From Streptococcus pseudopneumoniae (GTDB lineage Bacteria > Bacillota > Bacilli > Lactobacillales > Streptococcaceae): a stretch of DNA of 44,426 nucleotides. The notes under the pieces were generated by a model that was not told where the DNA came from, ran no database searches, and saw only the letters and a program-made list of their open reading frames with translations. The stretch lies in NCBI RefSeq assembly GCF_001074975.1, contig NZ_JUUO01000029.1, positions 1 to 44,426 of the forward strand, in the 5' to 3' direction. The position numbers and the translations under genes were made by a program. This document shows, one piece after another, positions 8,659 through 18,434 of this stretch (positions are counted from its first letter, which is position 1; each line of letters starts with the position of its first letter).

Positions 8659-9366
8659 GCCACCCAGATATGCTTTTCTGACTTCTTCTGATGAGGCAAG
8701 TTCTTTTCCTGTTCCTGATAGGACGATTTTCCCTGTTTCCAATACATAGCCTCGGTCAGAGATTGCGAGTGCTTTATTGGCATTTTGTTCAATCAAGAGG
8801 ACGGTTGTTCCTTGTTTCTGGATGTCTTGAATGATATCAAAAATCTCTTGGATAAAGATTGGTGCAAGTCCCATTGATGGTTCATCTAAAAGAAGAAGTT
8901 TTGGTGTTGACATGAGGGCGCGTCCCATGGCAAGCATTTGTTGTTCTCCCCCTGAAAGAGTGGCTGCATCTTGGTTCTTCCGTTCTTCTAGACGTGGGAA
9001 GCGTGAGAAAACTTTCTTCAAGTTAGCTTGATTTTCTTCACGATTTTTCTTTAAGAAAGCTCCCATTTCAAGATTTTCCATAACAGTCAAGCCAGGGAAG
9101 ACGTGGCGTCCTTCTGGTACTTGTGAAAGCCCACCTGCCACGATTTTCTGAGCTGGCATTTTTTGGATTTCTTGACCTAAAAATTCAATTTTTCCTGAAC
9201 TTGGTCTAACTAGACCAGACAAAGTACGGAGAATAGTTGTCTTACCTGCACCATTGGCACCGATAAGGGAAACAACTTCACCTTCATTAACTTCAAAGCT
9301 TACATCACGGACTGCTTGGATCATACCGTAATGTACAGAAAGATTTTCAACTTTTAACATAGACAT
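8656..9366 (-). CDS. livF: Branched-chain amino acid ABC transporter, ATPase LivF
   Basis: Second of the two ATPases of the transporter, 236 aa. Walker A GANGAGKT (about 36-43), signature LSGGEQQML, Walker B LLLLDEPS followed by MGLAP, which is characteristic of LivF. It energises uptake of leucine, isoleucine and valine at the inner face of the membrane. It is the last gene of the operon; its ATG shares one base with the livG stop (TAATG), so the two are translationally coupled. Members of this family can prefer other hydrophobic amino acids, but the complete five-gene set supports the call. Confidence 0.93.
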   Translation of the reverse strand: MSMLKVENLSVHYGMIQAVRDVSFEVNEGEVVSLIGANGAGKTTILRTLSGLVRPSSGKIEFLGQEIQKMPAQKIVAGGLSQVPEGRHVFPGLTVMENLEMGAFLKKNREENQANLKKVFSRFPRLEERKNQDAATLSGGEQQMLAMGRALMSTPKLLLLDEPSMGLAPIFIQEIFDIIQDIQKQGTTVLLIEQNANKALAISDRGYVLETGKIVLSGTGKELASSEEVRKAYLGG

Positions 9367-10130
9367 TAGGCTTCACCTCCTAGATAAGCTTCGATAACGC
9401 GTTTATTGGTCTTAATTTCGTCTGGAGTTCCTTGAGCAATCAAACGACCATATTCAAGTACGTAGATGCGTTCTGTTACTTCCATGACCAGATTCATATC
9501 GTGTTCAATCAACATGATTGTAATTTTAAATTCATCTTTGATACGACGAATTAACTCAGTCAATTCCGCTGTTTCCTGTGGGTTCATACCTGCTGCTGGT
9601 TCATCTAAAAAGAGAATTTTAGGTTCCGTAGCAAGGGCACGAACAATTTCCAAACGACGTTGTTGTCCGTAGGCGAGGTTTTTAGCAAGAGTCTCTGCAT
9701 CACCATCTAAATCAAAGATTTTCAATAATTCCAAAGCTTTAGCTTTTAATTCTTTTTCACTCTTGTAAAAAGCTGGTAAGCGTAAGAAACTAGCAATAAC
9801 ATGTTGTTTGTGATGGTTGCCAAAAGCAATCAAAACATTGTCCAAAACTGTTAAATCTTTAAAGAGACGGATATTTTGGAAAGTACGTCCAAGTCCCAAA
9901 GAGGCAATCTTATAGGGTGACTTCCCATTTAAAAGGTGACCATCAAGGGTAACTGTTCCCTCACTTGGTTCATAAACACCCGTCAAGAGGTTAAAAAGAG
10001 TGGTTTTACCAGCTCCGTTTGGACCGATTAGTCCAACCAATTCCCCTTCGTTCAATTCAAGAGTCACATCTCCAACAGCTGTTAGACCGCCAAAATGTTT
10101 GGTTAACTGTTTTACTTCAAGTAATGCCAT
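9366..10130 (-). CDS. livG: Branched-chain amino acid ABC transporter, ATPase LivG
   Basis: First ATPase of the system, 254 aa: Walker A GPNGAGKT (about 36-43), a signature region with NLAYGQQRRLE (the LivG variant of the ABC signature) and Walker B ILFLDEPAAGMNPQE. It pairs with LivF under the LivM/LivH membrane channel. It overlaps livM and livF by one base each (TAATG), consistent with stoichiometric synthesis from one mRNA. Confidence 0.93.
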   Translation of the reverse strand: MALLEVKQLTKHFGGLTAVGDVTLELNEGELVGLIGPNGAGKTTLFNLLTGVYEPSEGTVTLDGHLLNGKSPYKIASLGLGRTFQNIRLFKDLTVLDNVLIAFGNHHKQHVIASFLRLPAFYKSEKELKAKALELLKIFDLDGDAETLAKNLAYGQQRRLEIVRALATEPKILFLDEPAAGMNPQETAELTELIRRIKDEFKITIMLIEHDMNLVMEVTERIYVLEYGRLIAQGTPDEIKTNKRVIEAYLGGEA

Positions 10131-11086
10131 TAGTTTTGTTCCTCCTTCTTAGATTTTTTAAAGAAACGTGATAGGCTCAATTCCCATGTTCCAAGAAGTC
10201 CACCTGGTCTGAAAATCATTACCAATACCAAGGCCAAAGCGTAAATAATCATACGCACGCTGGCAACATCTTGGAGAAGCATATTCAAAATTCCAAGAAC
10301 AATGGCTGAAACAATTGCACCTGTAATGGAACCAAGTCCACCAAATACAACAATAATCAAAACGTTGATTGAGTTGATGAAAGTGTAATCTTTCGGTACA
10401 ACTGAACCGATAAATCCTGCTTGAAGCGACCCTGCAATACTTGCAGTGATAGCACCAAAGACAAAGGCGATGATTTTAATTTTAGTCGTATTAACCCCAA
10501 CTGACTCAGCAGCGATTTCATCCTCACGAACAGAGAGGGTTGAACGCCCAATTGGACTACGCAAGAAGTTCAAGGTTGCAATCGTTGTAATCACGACAAA
10601 GAAGTATACCATTTGCCAAGTTGTAAAGTTAGGAATCCCTAAGATACCTGCCGCACCATTTGTAAGGCTTCCACCGTTGATGATAAAAATACGGATGATT
10701 TCAGAAACACCTAGAGTCGCTACCGCAAGATAGTCCCCCTTCAAGCGCAAGGTTGGAATTCCGACAAGCAAGGCAACGGCTCCTGAAAGCAAAGCCCCTA
10801 TCAGCATAGCTCCAAAGAAGGCAGCGTAGGTTGGTGATTTAGAACCAATAATAGCTGCTGCATAGGCACCAATCGCCATGAAACCAGCATGCCCAAGTGA
10901 AAATTGTCCTGAAAAACCAACGATTAAGTTGAGACCAACAGCCAGAATAATATTAATTCCAATTTGTTGTAAAATCTGTACATAGAATAGGTTGAGTACT
11001 CCGACTGAAACCAGTACACTAATCAAGCCATAGCCAGCTAACAAAAGGAGTAACCATAGAATATTAACTTTTAAATTTTCTTTCAT
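10130..11086 (-). CDS. livM: Branched-chain amino acid ABC transporter, permease LivM
   Basis: Membrane permease of 318 aa with about eight to ten hydrophobic segments. The conserved family stretch GLNLIVGFSGQFSLGHAGF lies near residues 53-71, and a cytoplasmic loop with VREDEIAAESVGVN (about 180-193) is the ATPase-coupling region. It forms the channel with LivH. The start is three bases after the livH stop with a GAAGGTG ribosome site. Confidence 0.93.
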   Translation of the reverse strand: MKENLKVNILWLLLLLAGYGLISVLVSVGVLNLFYVQILQQIGINIILAVGLNLIVGFSGQFSLGHAGFMAIGAYAAAIIGSKSPTYAAFFGAMLIGALLSGAVALLVGIPTLRLKGDYLAVATLGVSEIIRIFIINGGSLTNGAAGILGIPNFTTWQMVYFFVVITTIATLNFLRSPIGRSTLSVREDEIAAESVGVNTTKIKIIAFVFGAITASIAGSLQAGFIGSVVPKDYTFINSINVLIIVVFGGLGSITGAIVSAIVLGILNMLLQDVASVRMIIYALALVLVMIFRPGGLLGTWELSLSRFFKKSKKEEQN

Positions 11087-11089
11087 CGT

Positions 11090-11968
11090 TTACACCTTCT
11101 CTTTCACATTCTTACCAAGGATACCAGCTGGGCGGACAATCAAGATCAACAACAAGATTCCATAAACAATGGCATCACGGAAGTCTGACATTCCAAAGGC
11201 TGTCGCAAAGGTTTCTAATAGACCAATTACAAAACCACCAAGAGCCGCACCAGGAATGATTCCGATACCACCAAGTACAGCAGCAACGAAAGATTTAAGA
11301 CCTGGAGTCACTCCCATCAAAGGCTCAAGAGAGTTATAATAGAGGGCAATCAGAACACCAGCCGCACCCGCAAGAGCTGAACCCAAAGCGAAGGTAAAGC
11401 TGATAGTACGGTTTACATTGATCCCCATCAATTGCGCTGCATCGCTATCTACAGATACCGCACGCATGGCTTTCCCCATCTTTGTTTTTTGCACAATGAC
11501 CTGTAACAAAATCATCAAAATCAAGGAAATGGCCAAGATCATTAACTGCACATTTGTTAGGCTAACTGGTCCCAAATCATAGCGAACTGTTTGAATCGCT
11601 TGAGGGAAAGCACGAGTATTAGCACCAACCAGATAGACCATCCCATACTCCAATAGGAAAGAAACCCCAATAGCTGTAATCAAAACAGCAATACGCGTAG
11701 AGTGGCGCAAAGGTCGGTAAGCAAGGAACTCAATCACGACACCAAGAATGGCTGTCGCTAGCATAGCTACAATAAGCGCTACAAAAAAATTCATTTGGAA
11801 AGAATTAATCAAGAAATAACCGATAAAGGCTCCCATCATATAAATATCACCGTGGGCGAAGTTGATGAGCTTGATAATTCCATAAACCATGGTATACCCT
11901 AGGGCTAACAGCGCGTATACACTACCTAGAATCAAACCATTTACTAGTTGTTGGAGCATAAGATTCAC
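11090..11968 (-). CDS. livH: Branched-chain amino acid ABC transporter, permease LivH
   Basis: Membrane permease of 292 aa. The N-terminal QQLVNGLILGSVYALLALGY and the following INFAHGDIYMMGAF are the typical LivH opening, and the coupling loop MRAVSVDSDAAQLMGIN is near residues 168-184. The ribosome site is weak (AAAGAGTG), and the gene is separated from livJ by a 106-base spacer with hairpins, so it is probably made in smaller amounts than the binding protein. Confidence 0.93.
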   Translation of the reverse strand: MNLMLQQLVNGLILGSVYALLALGYTMVYGIIKLINFAHGDIYMMGAFIGYFLINSFQMNFFVALIVAMLATAILGVVIEFLAYRPLRHSTRIAVLITAIGVSFLLEYGMVYLVGANTRAFPQAIQTVRYDLGPVSLTNVQLMILAISLILMILLQVIVQKTKMGKAMRAVSVDSDAAQLMGINVNRTISFTFALGSALAGAAGVLIALYYNSLEPLMGVTPGLKSFVAAVLGGIGIIPGAALGGFVIGLLETFATAFGMSDFRDAIVYGILLLILIVRPAGILGKNVKEKV

Positions 11969-11987
11969 TCTTTCTATTTATAATTCC

Positions 11988-12058
11988 GAGGGTTTTCCCT
12001 CACTTTTTGATAGGTTCTTAAACATCGAAACAGGGAGTGAGTCCGAGGCTCATTCCCT
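11988..12058 (-). promoter_or_regulatory. Hairpins between livJ and livH
   Basis: Two inverted repeats lie in the livJ-livH gap: GAGGG/CCCTC (11988-12001) and the longer GGGAGTGAG/CTCATTCCC (12033-12057, one G-U pair). Neither has a proper T-run on the minus strand. They may stabilise the livJ part of the mRNA or cut transcription partly, giving more binding protein than permease; this is an inference. Confidence 0.5.
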
Positions 12059-12074
12059 ATTTCAACATTTTCTA

Positions 12075-13235
12075 TTATGGTTTTACAACTTCTGCTGCTT
12101 CAACCTTACCATTGTTCATGGTCATCATGTAAGCAGTTTTGACTGTGTTGTGGTCTGCATCGAAGCTTGTTTGACCAGTTACACCTTCAAAGTCTTTTGT
12201 TTTAGCAAGGTTATCCTTGATTTCACCAGAGTTTTTAGCACCTTTTGCTGCGTTTGCTACAAGGTGAACTGAGTCATAAGCCAAGGCTGCAAATGTTGAA
12301 GGCTCTTCATTGTACTTAGCACGATATGCGTCAAGGAAGGCTTTTGCTTTAGCTGAAACTTCTACAGTAGTTGAGAAGCCTGAGATAAAGTAGATGTTTG
12401 ATGCTTTTTCAGCAGTTGCTTGTTGTACAAATTCTTCACCGTTGAATCCATCGCCACCAACGATTGGTTTGTCAATTCCCATGCCACGCGCTTGGTTTAC
12501 AATTTTACCAGCTTCAGTGTAGTAACCAGGGACGATGATAGCATCAAAGTCTTTCCCTTTCATTTTTGTAAGGGCTGCTTGGAAGTCTGTGTCACCTGCT
12601 ACGAAAGTTTCATCAGCAACGATTTCACCCTTGTATGACTCGCGGAAAGATTTGGCAATACCTTTAGCATAGTCGCTGGCATTGTCAGTGTAAAGAACTA
12701 CTTTCTTAGCTTGCAATTTTTCAGAAACATAGTTTGAGATAATTTTTCCTTGGAAGCTATCTTGGAAAGTTCCGATAAAAAGGTAATCTTGACCTTTAGT
12801 CAATCCATCTTGAGTCGCACTTGGTGAGATCAACGGAACACCTGCTTTTGTAGCGTTCGCTACCGCAGCTGCAGTCGCACCAGATGTCGCAGGTCCTACG
12901 ATTGCTGATACTTTAGATTGAGTTACAAGGTTAGTTGTTACTGAAGCCGCCTCAGCTGTTTCAGACTTGTTATCTTTATCAACTACTTCGATTTGTTTTC
13001 CATCGATACCACCTGCTGCATTGATTTCATCAACAGCAAGTTGAGCACCTTTTTGTTCAGATGTTCCGTAGGCTGCTACAGCACCAGTTTCTTCGAAGTT
13101 AAATCCGATTTTGATTGTCTTTTCCTCTACTGAGTTACCAGTAGCGTTTGACGCTCCAGACTTCACTTCTCCACAGGCTGCAAGAAGTGCTACACTTGCA
13201 AGCGCCACAAACGATAGGGCAAATTTTTTCTTCAT
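12075..13235 (-). CDS. livJ: Branched-chain amino acid-binding lipoprotein LivJ
   Basis: Extracellular substrate-binding protein of 386 aa, anchored by a lipid: a short basic start, a hydrophobic stretch and the lipobox LAAC (Cys at residue 21) make a lipoprotein signal. The mature part is a type I periplasmic-binding fold; IKIGFNFEETGAVAAYG and GPATSGATAAA are typical of leucine/isoleucine/valine-binding proteins. It is first in the liv operon and has a strong promoter. AAGGAG precedes the ATG. Confidence 0.94.
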   Translation of the reverse strand: MKKKFALSFVALASVALLAACGEVKSGASNATGNSVEEKTIKIGFNFEETGAVAAYGTSEQKGAQLAVDEINAAGGIDGKQIEVVDKDNKSETAEAASVTTNLVTQSKVSAIVGPATSGATAAAVANATKAGVPLISPSATQDGLTKGQDYLFIGTFQDSFQGKIISNYVSEKLQAKKVVLYTDNASDYAKGIAKSFRESYKGEIVADETFVAGDTDFQAALTKMKGKDFDAIIVPGYYTEAGKIVNQARGMGIDKPIVGGDGFNGEEFVQQATAEKASNIYFISGFSTTVEVSAKAKAFLDAYRAKYNEEPSTFAALAYDSVHLVANAAKGAKNSGEIKDNLAKTKDFEGVTGQTSFDADHNTVKTAYMMTMNNGKVEAAEVVKP

Positions 13236-13276
13236 CTTTTTTGTCTCCTTATTTCTTAAATAAATAGCATGTTAAG

Positions 13277-13305
13277 AATATACCGAATTATCAGAAAATT
13301 GTCAA
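13277..13305 (-). promoter_or_regulatory. Promoter of the liv operon
   Basis: Consensus -35 TTGACA (13300-13305), 17-base spacer, -10 TATATT (13277-13282). The -35 overlaps the stop codon of the upstream YlbG-family gene. Confidence 0.85.
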
Positions 13306-13589
13306 CACTTTTCTTGAACTTTTTCGATGATAACGTTTTCCTCTCGATAAAGATTGCCCACAAAGGGTGTTTCTAGCTCTTGGATATGACAAACTCTGAC
13401 TTTTTTTATAAACTTTTCCTTGCTCAAGCGCCCGACCAATTGCTCCACTTCTTGAGTTGGAACATAAAGCTGTAAGTAACGATGTTTCTTGGAATGATAG
13501 GTAATATCTCCATAATCCTGCAGTTTTTTGGCATCACGATTATAGTAAAGATAGATAATCAATCCAGATCGATTGACTTTTTCAAACAT
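13302..13589 (-). CDS. YlbG-family protein (DUF2129)
   Basis: A 95-aa cytoplasmic protein of the conserved Firmicutes family DUF2129/UPF0298. Recognisable parts are the start [19 protein letters not shown], the [16 protein letters not shown] middle and the [12 protein letters not shown] end. The function is unknown. It ends where the liv promoter begins and has its own extended -10 promoter inside the clpP terminator. Confidence 0.85.
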   Translation of the reverse strand: MFEKVNRSGLIIYLYYNRDAKKLQDYGDITYHSKKHRYLQLYVPTQEVEQLVGRLSKEKFIKKVRVCHIQELETPFVGNLYREENVIIEKVQEKC

Positions 13590-13620
13590 GATAAATCCTC
13601 TTTCTAAGAAATCTCCCTCT

Positions 13621-13629
13621 ATTATACCA
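13621..13629 (-). promoter_or_regulatory. Extended -10 promoter of the YlbG-family gene
   Basis: TG-G-TATAAT on the minus strand, placed directly after the T-run of the clpP terminator and about 30 bases before the ATG. Confidence 0.6.
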
Positions 13630-13655
13630 AAAAAAGCAAACTCAGTCGAGTTTGC
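13628..13655 (-). terminator. Terminator of clpP
   Basis: Perfect arms GCAAACTC/GAGTTTGC around four bases, followed on the minus strand by TTTTTTT. Confidence 0.92.
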
Positions 13656-13667
13656 CTTCTTTCATCA

Positions 13668-14258
13668 TTAGTTCAATGAATTGTTGGCCATGATTTCATC
13701 AATAAAGCCATATTCAAGTGTTTCTTGGGCACTCATCCAGTTATCTCTCTCTGCATCTGCGTGAACTTTTTCGATTGACTGACCTGAATTTTCAGCCAAG
13801 ATTTTTTCCAAAGTGTTACGAGTTTTAAGCAAGTGTTCTGCAGCAATCGCCATATCGGTTTGTTGAGTACCACCACCTGTACCACCCATTGGTTGGTGGA
13901 TCATGTATTCAGCATTTGGAAGCATGAAACGTTTTCCTTTTGCTCCACTTGATGCAATGACCGTCCCCATAGATGCGGCCATTCCCATAACAATGGTTTG
14001 GACATCTGCCTTGATAAAGTTCATGGTATCAACTATTGCCAAACCAGCTGAAACGGAACCCCCAGGTGTGTTTACATAAAGGTAAATATCTTTTGTGCTG
14101 TCTTGGGCATCCAAGAAAAGCAATTGGGCAATAACAGAGTTGGCCATATTGTCTTCAACTGGACCTGTCAGCATAATGATGCGGTCTTTGAGAAGACGTG
14201 AATAAATATCGTAAGAACGTTCTCCACGGCTTGTTTGTTCAATAACTACAGGAATCAT
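13668..14258 (-). CDS. clpP: ATP-dependent Clp protease, proteolytic subunit
   Basis: Serine protease of 196 aa that forms the double-heptamer chamber fed by Clp ATPases and degrades damaged or regulatory proteins. The catalytic Ser is in MGMAASMGT (about residue 96) and the His in [10 protein letters not shown] (about 121); the Asp follows in the RDNWMS region. Length and start ([20 protein letters not shown]) are standard. A perfect CtsR box overlaps its -35, so it belongs to the heat-shock CtsR regulon, as known in pneumococcus. Confidence 0.97.
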   Translation of the reverse strand: MIPVVIEQTSRGERSYDIYSRLLKDRIIMLTGPVEDNMANSVIAQLLFLDAQDSTKDIYLYVNTPGGSVSAGLAIVDTMNFIKADVQTIVMGMAASMGTVIASSGAKGKRFMLPNAEYMIHQPMGGTGGGTQQTDMAIAAEHLLKTRNTLEKILAENSGQSIEKVHADAERDNWMSAQETLEYGFIDEIMANNSLN

Positions 14259-14311
14259 TTATTTCTCCTTTTGAGTTTTATTTTGTTGGTCAAATGACTG
14301 AAGATAAGACT

Positions 14312-14341
14312 ATTATAATATCTTGGTCAAAAAAGGTCAAA
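14312..14341 (-). promoter_or_regulatory. clpP promoter with CtsR operator
   Basis: A perfect CtsR box GGTCAAA-AAA-GGTCAAA (14325-14341, plus strand) overlaps the -35 TTGACC (14335-14340), which stands 17 bases from the -10 TATAAT (14312-14317). A lone GGTCAAA half-site lies at 14288-14294. Confidence 0.92.
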
Positions 14342-14429
14342 TTTTTGCTCTGTTTTCATTAGACAGAAACAAAAATTCAACCTCCTTTCACGACTGGAAA
14401 TCCTTTTCAAAGTCAATCTCTTTTTAATT

Positions 14430-15059
14430 TTATTTTGTACCGAACAAGCGGTCCCCAGCATCTCCAAGACCTGGAACGATATAACCGTGTTCGTTCAAGC
14501 GTTCATCCAAGGCTGCTGTAAAGATTTCTACATCTGGATGAGCTTCTTGAAGAGCTTTTACACCTTCTGGAGCAGATACAAGGCAGACAAATTTGATATT
14601 TGATGCGCCACGTTTTTTAAGCGAGTCAACAGCCAAGATTGCTGAGCCACCTGTTGCCAACATTGGGTCTACGACAAAAATTTGACGTTGGTCAATATCT
14701 TCAGGCAATTTCACCAAGTACTCAACTGGTTGAAGTGTTTCTTCATCACGGTACATACCGATGTGACCAACCTTAGCAGCTGGAACCAAGCTCAAGAGCC
14801 CATCAACCATCCCGATACCTGCACGCAAGATTGGAACGATGGCCAATTTCTTACCAGCCAATTGTTTTTGAACTGTTTTTGTGATTGGTGTTTCGATTTC
14901 CACATCTTCTAGTGGAAGATCACGAAGTACTTCATACCCCATCAACATTGCAATCTCATCTACTAGCTCACGGAAAGCTTTTGTAGAAGTATCTGTACGA
15001 CGCAAGATTGACAATTTGTGTTGAATCAGTGGATGATTAATAACTTCAATTTTTCCCAT
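14430..15059 (-). CDS. upp: Uracil phosphoribosyltransferase
   Basis: Pyrimidine salvage enzyme of 209 aa: uracil + PRPP to UMP. The PRPP loop is [12 protein letters not shown]; the C-terminal [11 protein letters not shown] is the uracil-site end. The start is placed at ATG 15059 ([10 protein letters not shown]), 8-9 bases after AAGGA. An upstream in-frame ATG at 15080 would add seven residues not typical of the family and would lack a ribosome site. It has its own extended -10 (TGGTATAAT, 15093-15101). Confidence 0.96.
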   Translation of the reverse strand: MGKIEVINHPLIQHKLSILRRTDTSTKAFRELVDEIAMLMGYEVLRDLPLEDVEIETPITKTVQKQLAGKKLAIVPILRAGIGMVDGLLSLVPAAKVGHIGMYRDEETLQPVEYLVKLPEDIDQRQIFVVDPMLATGGSAILAVDSLKKRGASNIKFVCLVSAPEGVKALQEAHPDVEIFTAALDERLNEHGYIVPGLGDAGDRLFGTK

Positions 15060-15092
15060 TTTTGGAATTCCTTCTTTCAATTTATTCTTCTT

Positions 15093-15101
15093 ATTATACC
15101 A
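15093..15101 (-). promoter_or_regulatory. Extended -10 promoter of upp
   Basis: TG-G-TATAAT on the minus strand, about 34 bases before the upp ATG. Confidence 0.6.
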
Positions 15102-15147
15102 AAAAACGGGGTAAAAATCTTTCTAAACCATTTATTTTTGATAATTT

Positions 15148-15615
15148 TTACATTAGATCTGCCTCTTTAAGAGCTGTCTGTACTGTCTCAAGTGGTAAAT
15201 GGGTCAATTCTGTTCCCTTTTCTTGATAAAGGTATTGGGCATAGTCGTCCATTCTGTACTGGTTGATATAAACCACGCGCTTGCAACCGACCTGCAACAA
15301 TTGTTTCGTGCAATTTAGACAAGGAAAATGGGTCACATAGGCTGTAAAACCTTTGGGAACACCACGTTCTGCACCTTGAAGGATAGCATTAACTTCGGCG
15401 TGAAGGGTACGAACACAGTGGCCTTCAATGACCAGACATTCGTGATCAATACAATGCTCAGTCCCTGACACCGAACCATTGTAACCAGTGGAAATAACCT
15501 TATTGTCCTTTACCAGAATTGCGCCCACTTTGGCACGTTTACAAGTGGAACGATTGGCAATTAGTAGGGCTTGGGCTGCAAAGTACTCATCCCAGGCTAG
15601 TCTTTTTTCAGTCAT
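15148..15615 (-). CDS. Deoxycytidylate (dCMP) deaminase, ComEB-like
   Basis: Zinc-dependent deaminase of 155 aa converting dCMP to dUMP, the feed for thymidylate synthesis. Zinc and catalytic motifs are visible: HAEVNAIL (His and Glu) and PCLNCTKQ (two Cys). Additional Cys/His residues near GTEHCIDHECLV and the opening RLAWDEYFAAQALLIANRS are typical of the dCMP deaminase/ComEB group. The gene is 18 bases after the TetR gene and probably shares its transcript. upp, another pyrimidine gene, is its downstream neighbour. Confidence 0.92.
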   Translation of the reverse strand: MTEKRLAWDEYFAAQALLIANRSTCKRAKVGAILVKDNKVISTGYNGSVSGTEHCIDHECLVIEGHCVRTLHAEVNAILQGAERGVPKGFTAYVTHFPCLNCTKQLLQVGCKRVVYINQYRMDDYAQYLYQEKGTELTHLPLETVQTALKEADLM

Positions 15616-15633
15616 CTCTTTTCTCCTTTTTCT

Positions 15634-16191
15634 CTATTTTTTTAAAAATGGTAACCGTAAATCCGCAATCTTTTCAGCAGGTACTTTCATGCCATCCTTG
15701 ATCCATTTTAGAAGGACAGAGACGATGGCTGAGCTCCAAAAGGAATGAAGATAAGAGCTGACACCTTTTGATTTTCCATGGTATTTTTCTAGAAATTCCT
15801 GCATAGCTTGGACAAAGATTTTTTCCAAATGATAATCTAAGGCTAATTGAATCACTCTGGCTTCCTTTCTTGCTTCTCGGAAAAGGTGAACCCAGACCAG
15901 ATAAAGGTCTGTCTTTAAATCATAATGATGCAACTGTTCCATAATATTGTGGACAGTTCGTTTAAAGACACTTTCTAAAATCTCCTCTTTGGAATCATAA
16001 TTGCGATAAAAGGCCGCACGAGAAACGCCTGCACGTTTGACCAATTCAGAAATACTAATCTTGGTCAAGTCCTTTTTTTCCAAGAGCTGCAAGAGGGCTG
16101 TTTCAATGGCTTCTCTGGTTATTAAATTGGATTCCTGGTTTGATTTTCTGAGATTTTCAAGAGATTTTTCGGAGATTCTACGTTCAGACAT
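15634..16191 (-). CDS. TetR/AcrR-family regulator
   Basis: DNA-binding repressor of 185 aa. The N-terminal helix-turn-helix is clear: ITREAIETALLQLLEKKDL, then ISISELVKRAGVSRAAFYRNY (about 40-60), followed by a C-terminal ligand/dimer region of the TetR_C_7-like type. The start is put at ATG 16191 (MSERRIS) because the earlier ATG at 16251 lies at the predicted transcription start and has no ribosome site. It is divergent from degV, with a palindrome over its -35, so autoregulation is likely. The ligand is not known. Confidence 0.85.
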   Translation of the reverse strand: MSERRISEKSLENLRKSNQESNLITREAIETALLQLLEKKDLTKISISELVKRAGVSRAAFYRNYDSKEEILESVFKRTVHNIMEQLHHYDLKTDLYLVWVHLFREARKEARVIQLALDYHLEKIFVQAMQEFLEKYHGKSKGVSSYLHSFWSSAIVSVLLKWIKDGMKVPAEKIADLRLPFLKK

Positions 16192-16253
16192 AACATTTTC
16201 TTTCTTCTTGTCACAACAGACGGATGAGGCTTTTGTTTCAAGGGTTTTCATGA

Positions 16254-16302
16254 TATAATTGTAAAAAAAGACAGAACCTTTGTCAATGTATAACTGACAA
16301 AG
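16254..16302. promoter_or_regulatory. Divergent promoters and operator between the TetR gene and degV
   Basis: Minus strand: TTGACA (plus positions 16281-16286), 17-base spacer, TACAAT (16258-16263) for the TetR gene. Plus strand: extended -10 TG-A-TATAAT (16251-16259) for degV. A perfect 8-bp inverted repeat CTTTGTCA/TGACAAAG with a 9-base centre (16278-16302) covers the TetR -35 and the early degV transcript; it is the best candidate for the TetR operator. Confidence 0.75.
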
Positions 16303-16315
16303 ATGGAGAATTTCT

Positions 16316-17161
16316 ATGACTTGGAAGATTATTGCTGACTCTGGTTGTGATTATCGTCAACTGCCAACACCAGCTATTGACACAACCTTTGTAAGTGTTC
16401 CCTTAACCATTCAAGTAGCTGATCAAATCTTTATTGATGATGCCAGTCTTGATATTGATCAAATGATGGAAACCATGTATGCAACTGCAGAAGCTTCAAA
16501 ATCAGCTTGTCCAAGCCCAGATGATTATTTGCAAGCATTTGAAGGAGCAAAAAATATTTTCCTAGTAACTATCACAGGTACTCTTTCTGGCAGCCACAAT
16601 AGTGCTCAACTAGCCAAGAATATTTATCTGGAAGAACATCCTGATACTAAAATTCATGTAATTGATAGTTTGTCTGCTGGTGGAGAAGTTGACTTGCTCG
16701 TAGAAAAATTAAATGATTTGATTGACCAAGGCTTATCTTTTGAAGAAGTGGTTGAAGCTATCACCGCCTACCAAGAAAAAACCAAGTTGCTCTTTGTCCT
16801 AGCCAAAGTAGATAACTTGGTGAAGAACGGCCGTTTGAGCAAGCTTATCGGTACAGTCGTTGGCCTTCTCAATATCCGTATGGTTGGAGAAGCTAGTGAA
16901 ACTGGAACCCTCGAATTGCTACAAAAAGCACGAGGACCAAAGAAATCGATTCAGGCAGCCTATGAAGAGTTAGTGAAAGCAGGATATGCTGGTGGTCGTA
17001 TTGTCATGGCTCAACGAAATAACGAGAAATGTTGCCAACAGCTTTCAGAGCGAATCCGTGAAACCTTCCCACAAGCGGATATCAAAATTCTCCCAACCTC
17101 TGGTCTTTGCAGTTTTTATGCAGAAGATGGTGGTTTGCTGATGGGATATGAAATTAATTAA
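16316..17161 (+). CDS. DegV-family fatty acid-binding protein
   Basis: A 281-aa protein of the DegV/FakB family. It opens with WKIIADSGCD, the family phosphate/carboxylate-binding start, and contains ITGTLSGSHNSAQLA (about residues 86-100) and NGRLSKL. Family members bind a fatty acid in a deep pocket and some hand it to the kinase FakA for phosphorylation before phospholipid synthesis. Whether this paralogue works with FakA cannot be told. It is transcribed from a promoter shared in space with the TetR gene, so that regulator may control it. A GGAG site lies 7-8 bases before the ATG. Confidence 0.9.
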   Translation: MTWKIIADSGCDYRQLPTPAIDTTFVSVPLTIQVADQIFIDDASLDIDQMMETMYATAEASKSACPSPDDYLQAFEGAKNIFLVTITGTLSGSHNSAQLAKNIYLEEHPDTKIHVIDSLSAGGEVDLLVEKLNDLIDQGLSFEEVVEAITAYQEKTKLLFVLAKVDNLVKNGRLSKLIGTVVGLLNIRMVGEASETGTLELLQKARGPKKSIQAAYEELVKAGYAGGRIVMAQRNNEKCCQQLSERIRETFPQADIKILPTSGLCSFYAEDGGLLMGYEIN

Positions 17162-17172
17162 TTGCATTCTTG

Positions 17173-18397
<1,225 letters not shown>

Positions 18398-18434
18398 TTG
18401 AATGACTAAAATACCAAATAAGAAAGGAAGTCCT

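Noticed and set aside
14352..14390. An 11-codon frame on the minus strand starting with TTG after AAAGGAGG, between upp and clpP
   Set aside because: The ribosome site is good, but the frame is tiny, ends next to the CtsR box and upstream of the clpP promoter, and has no family. It may be chance.
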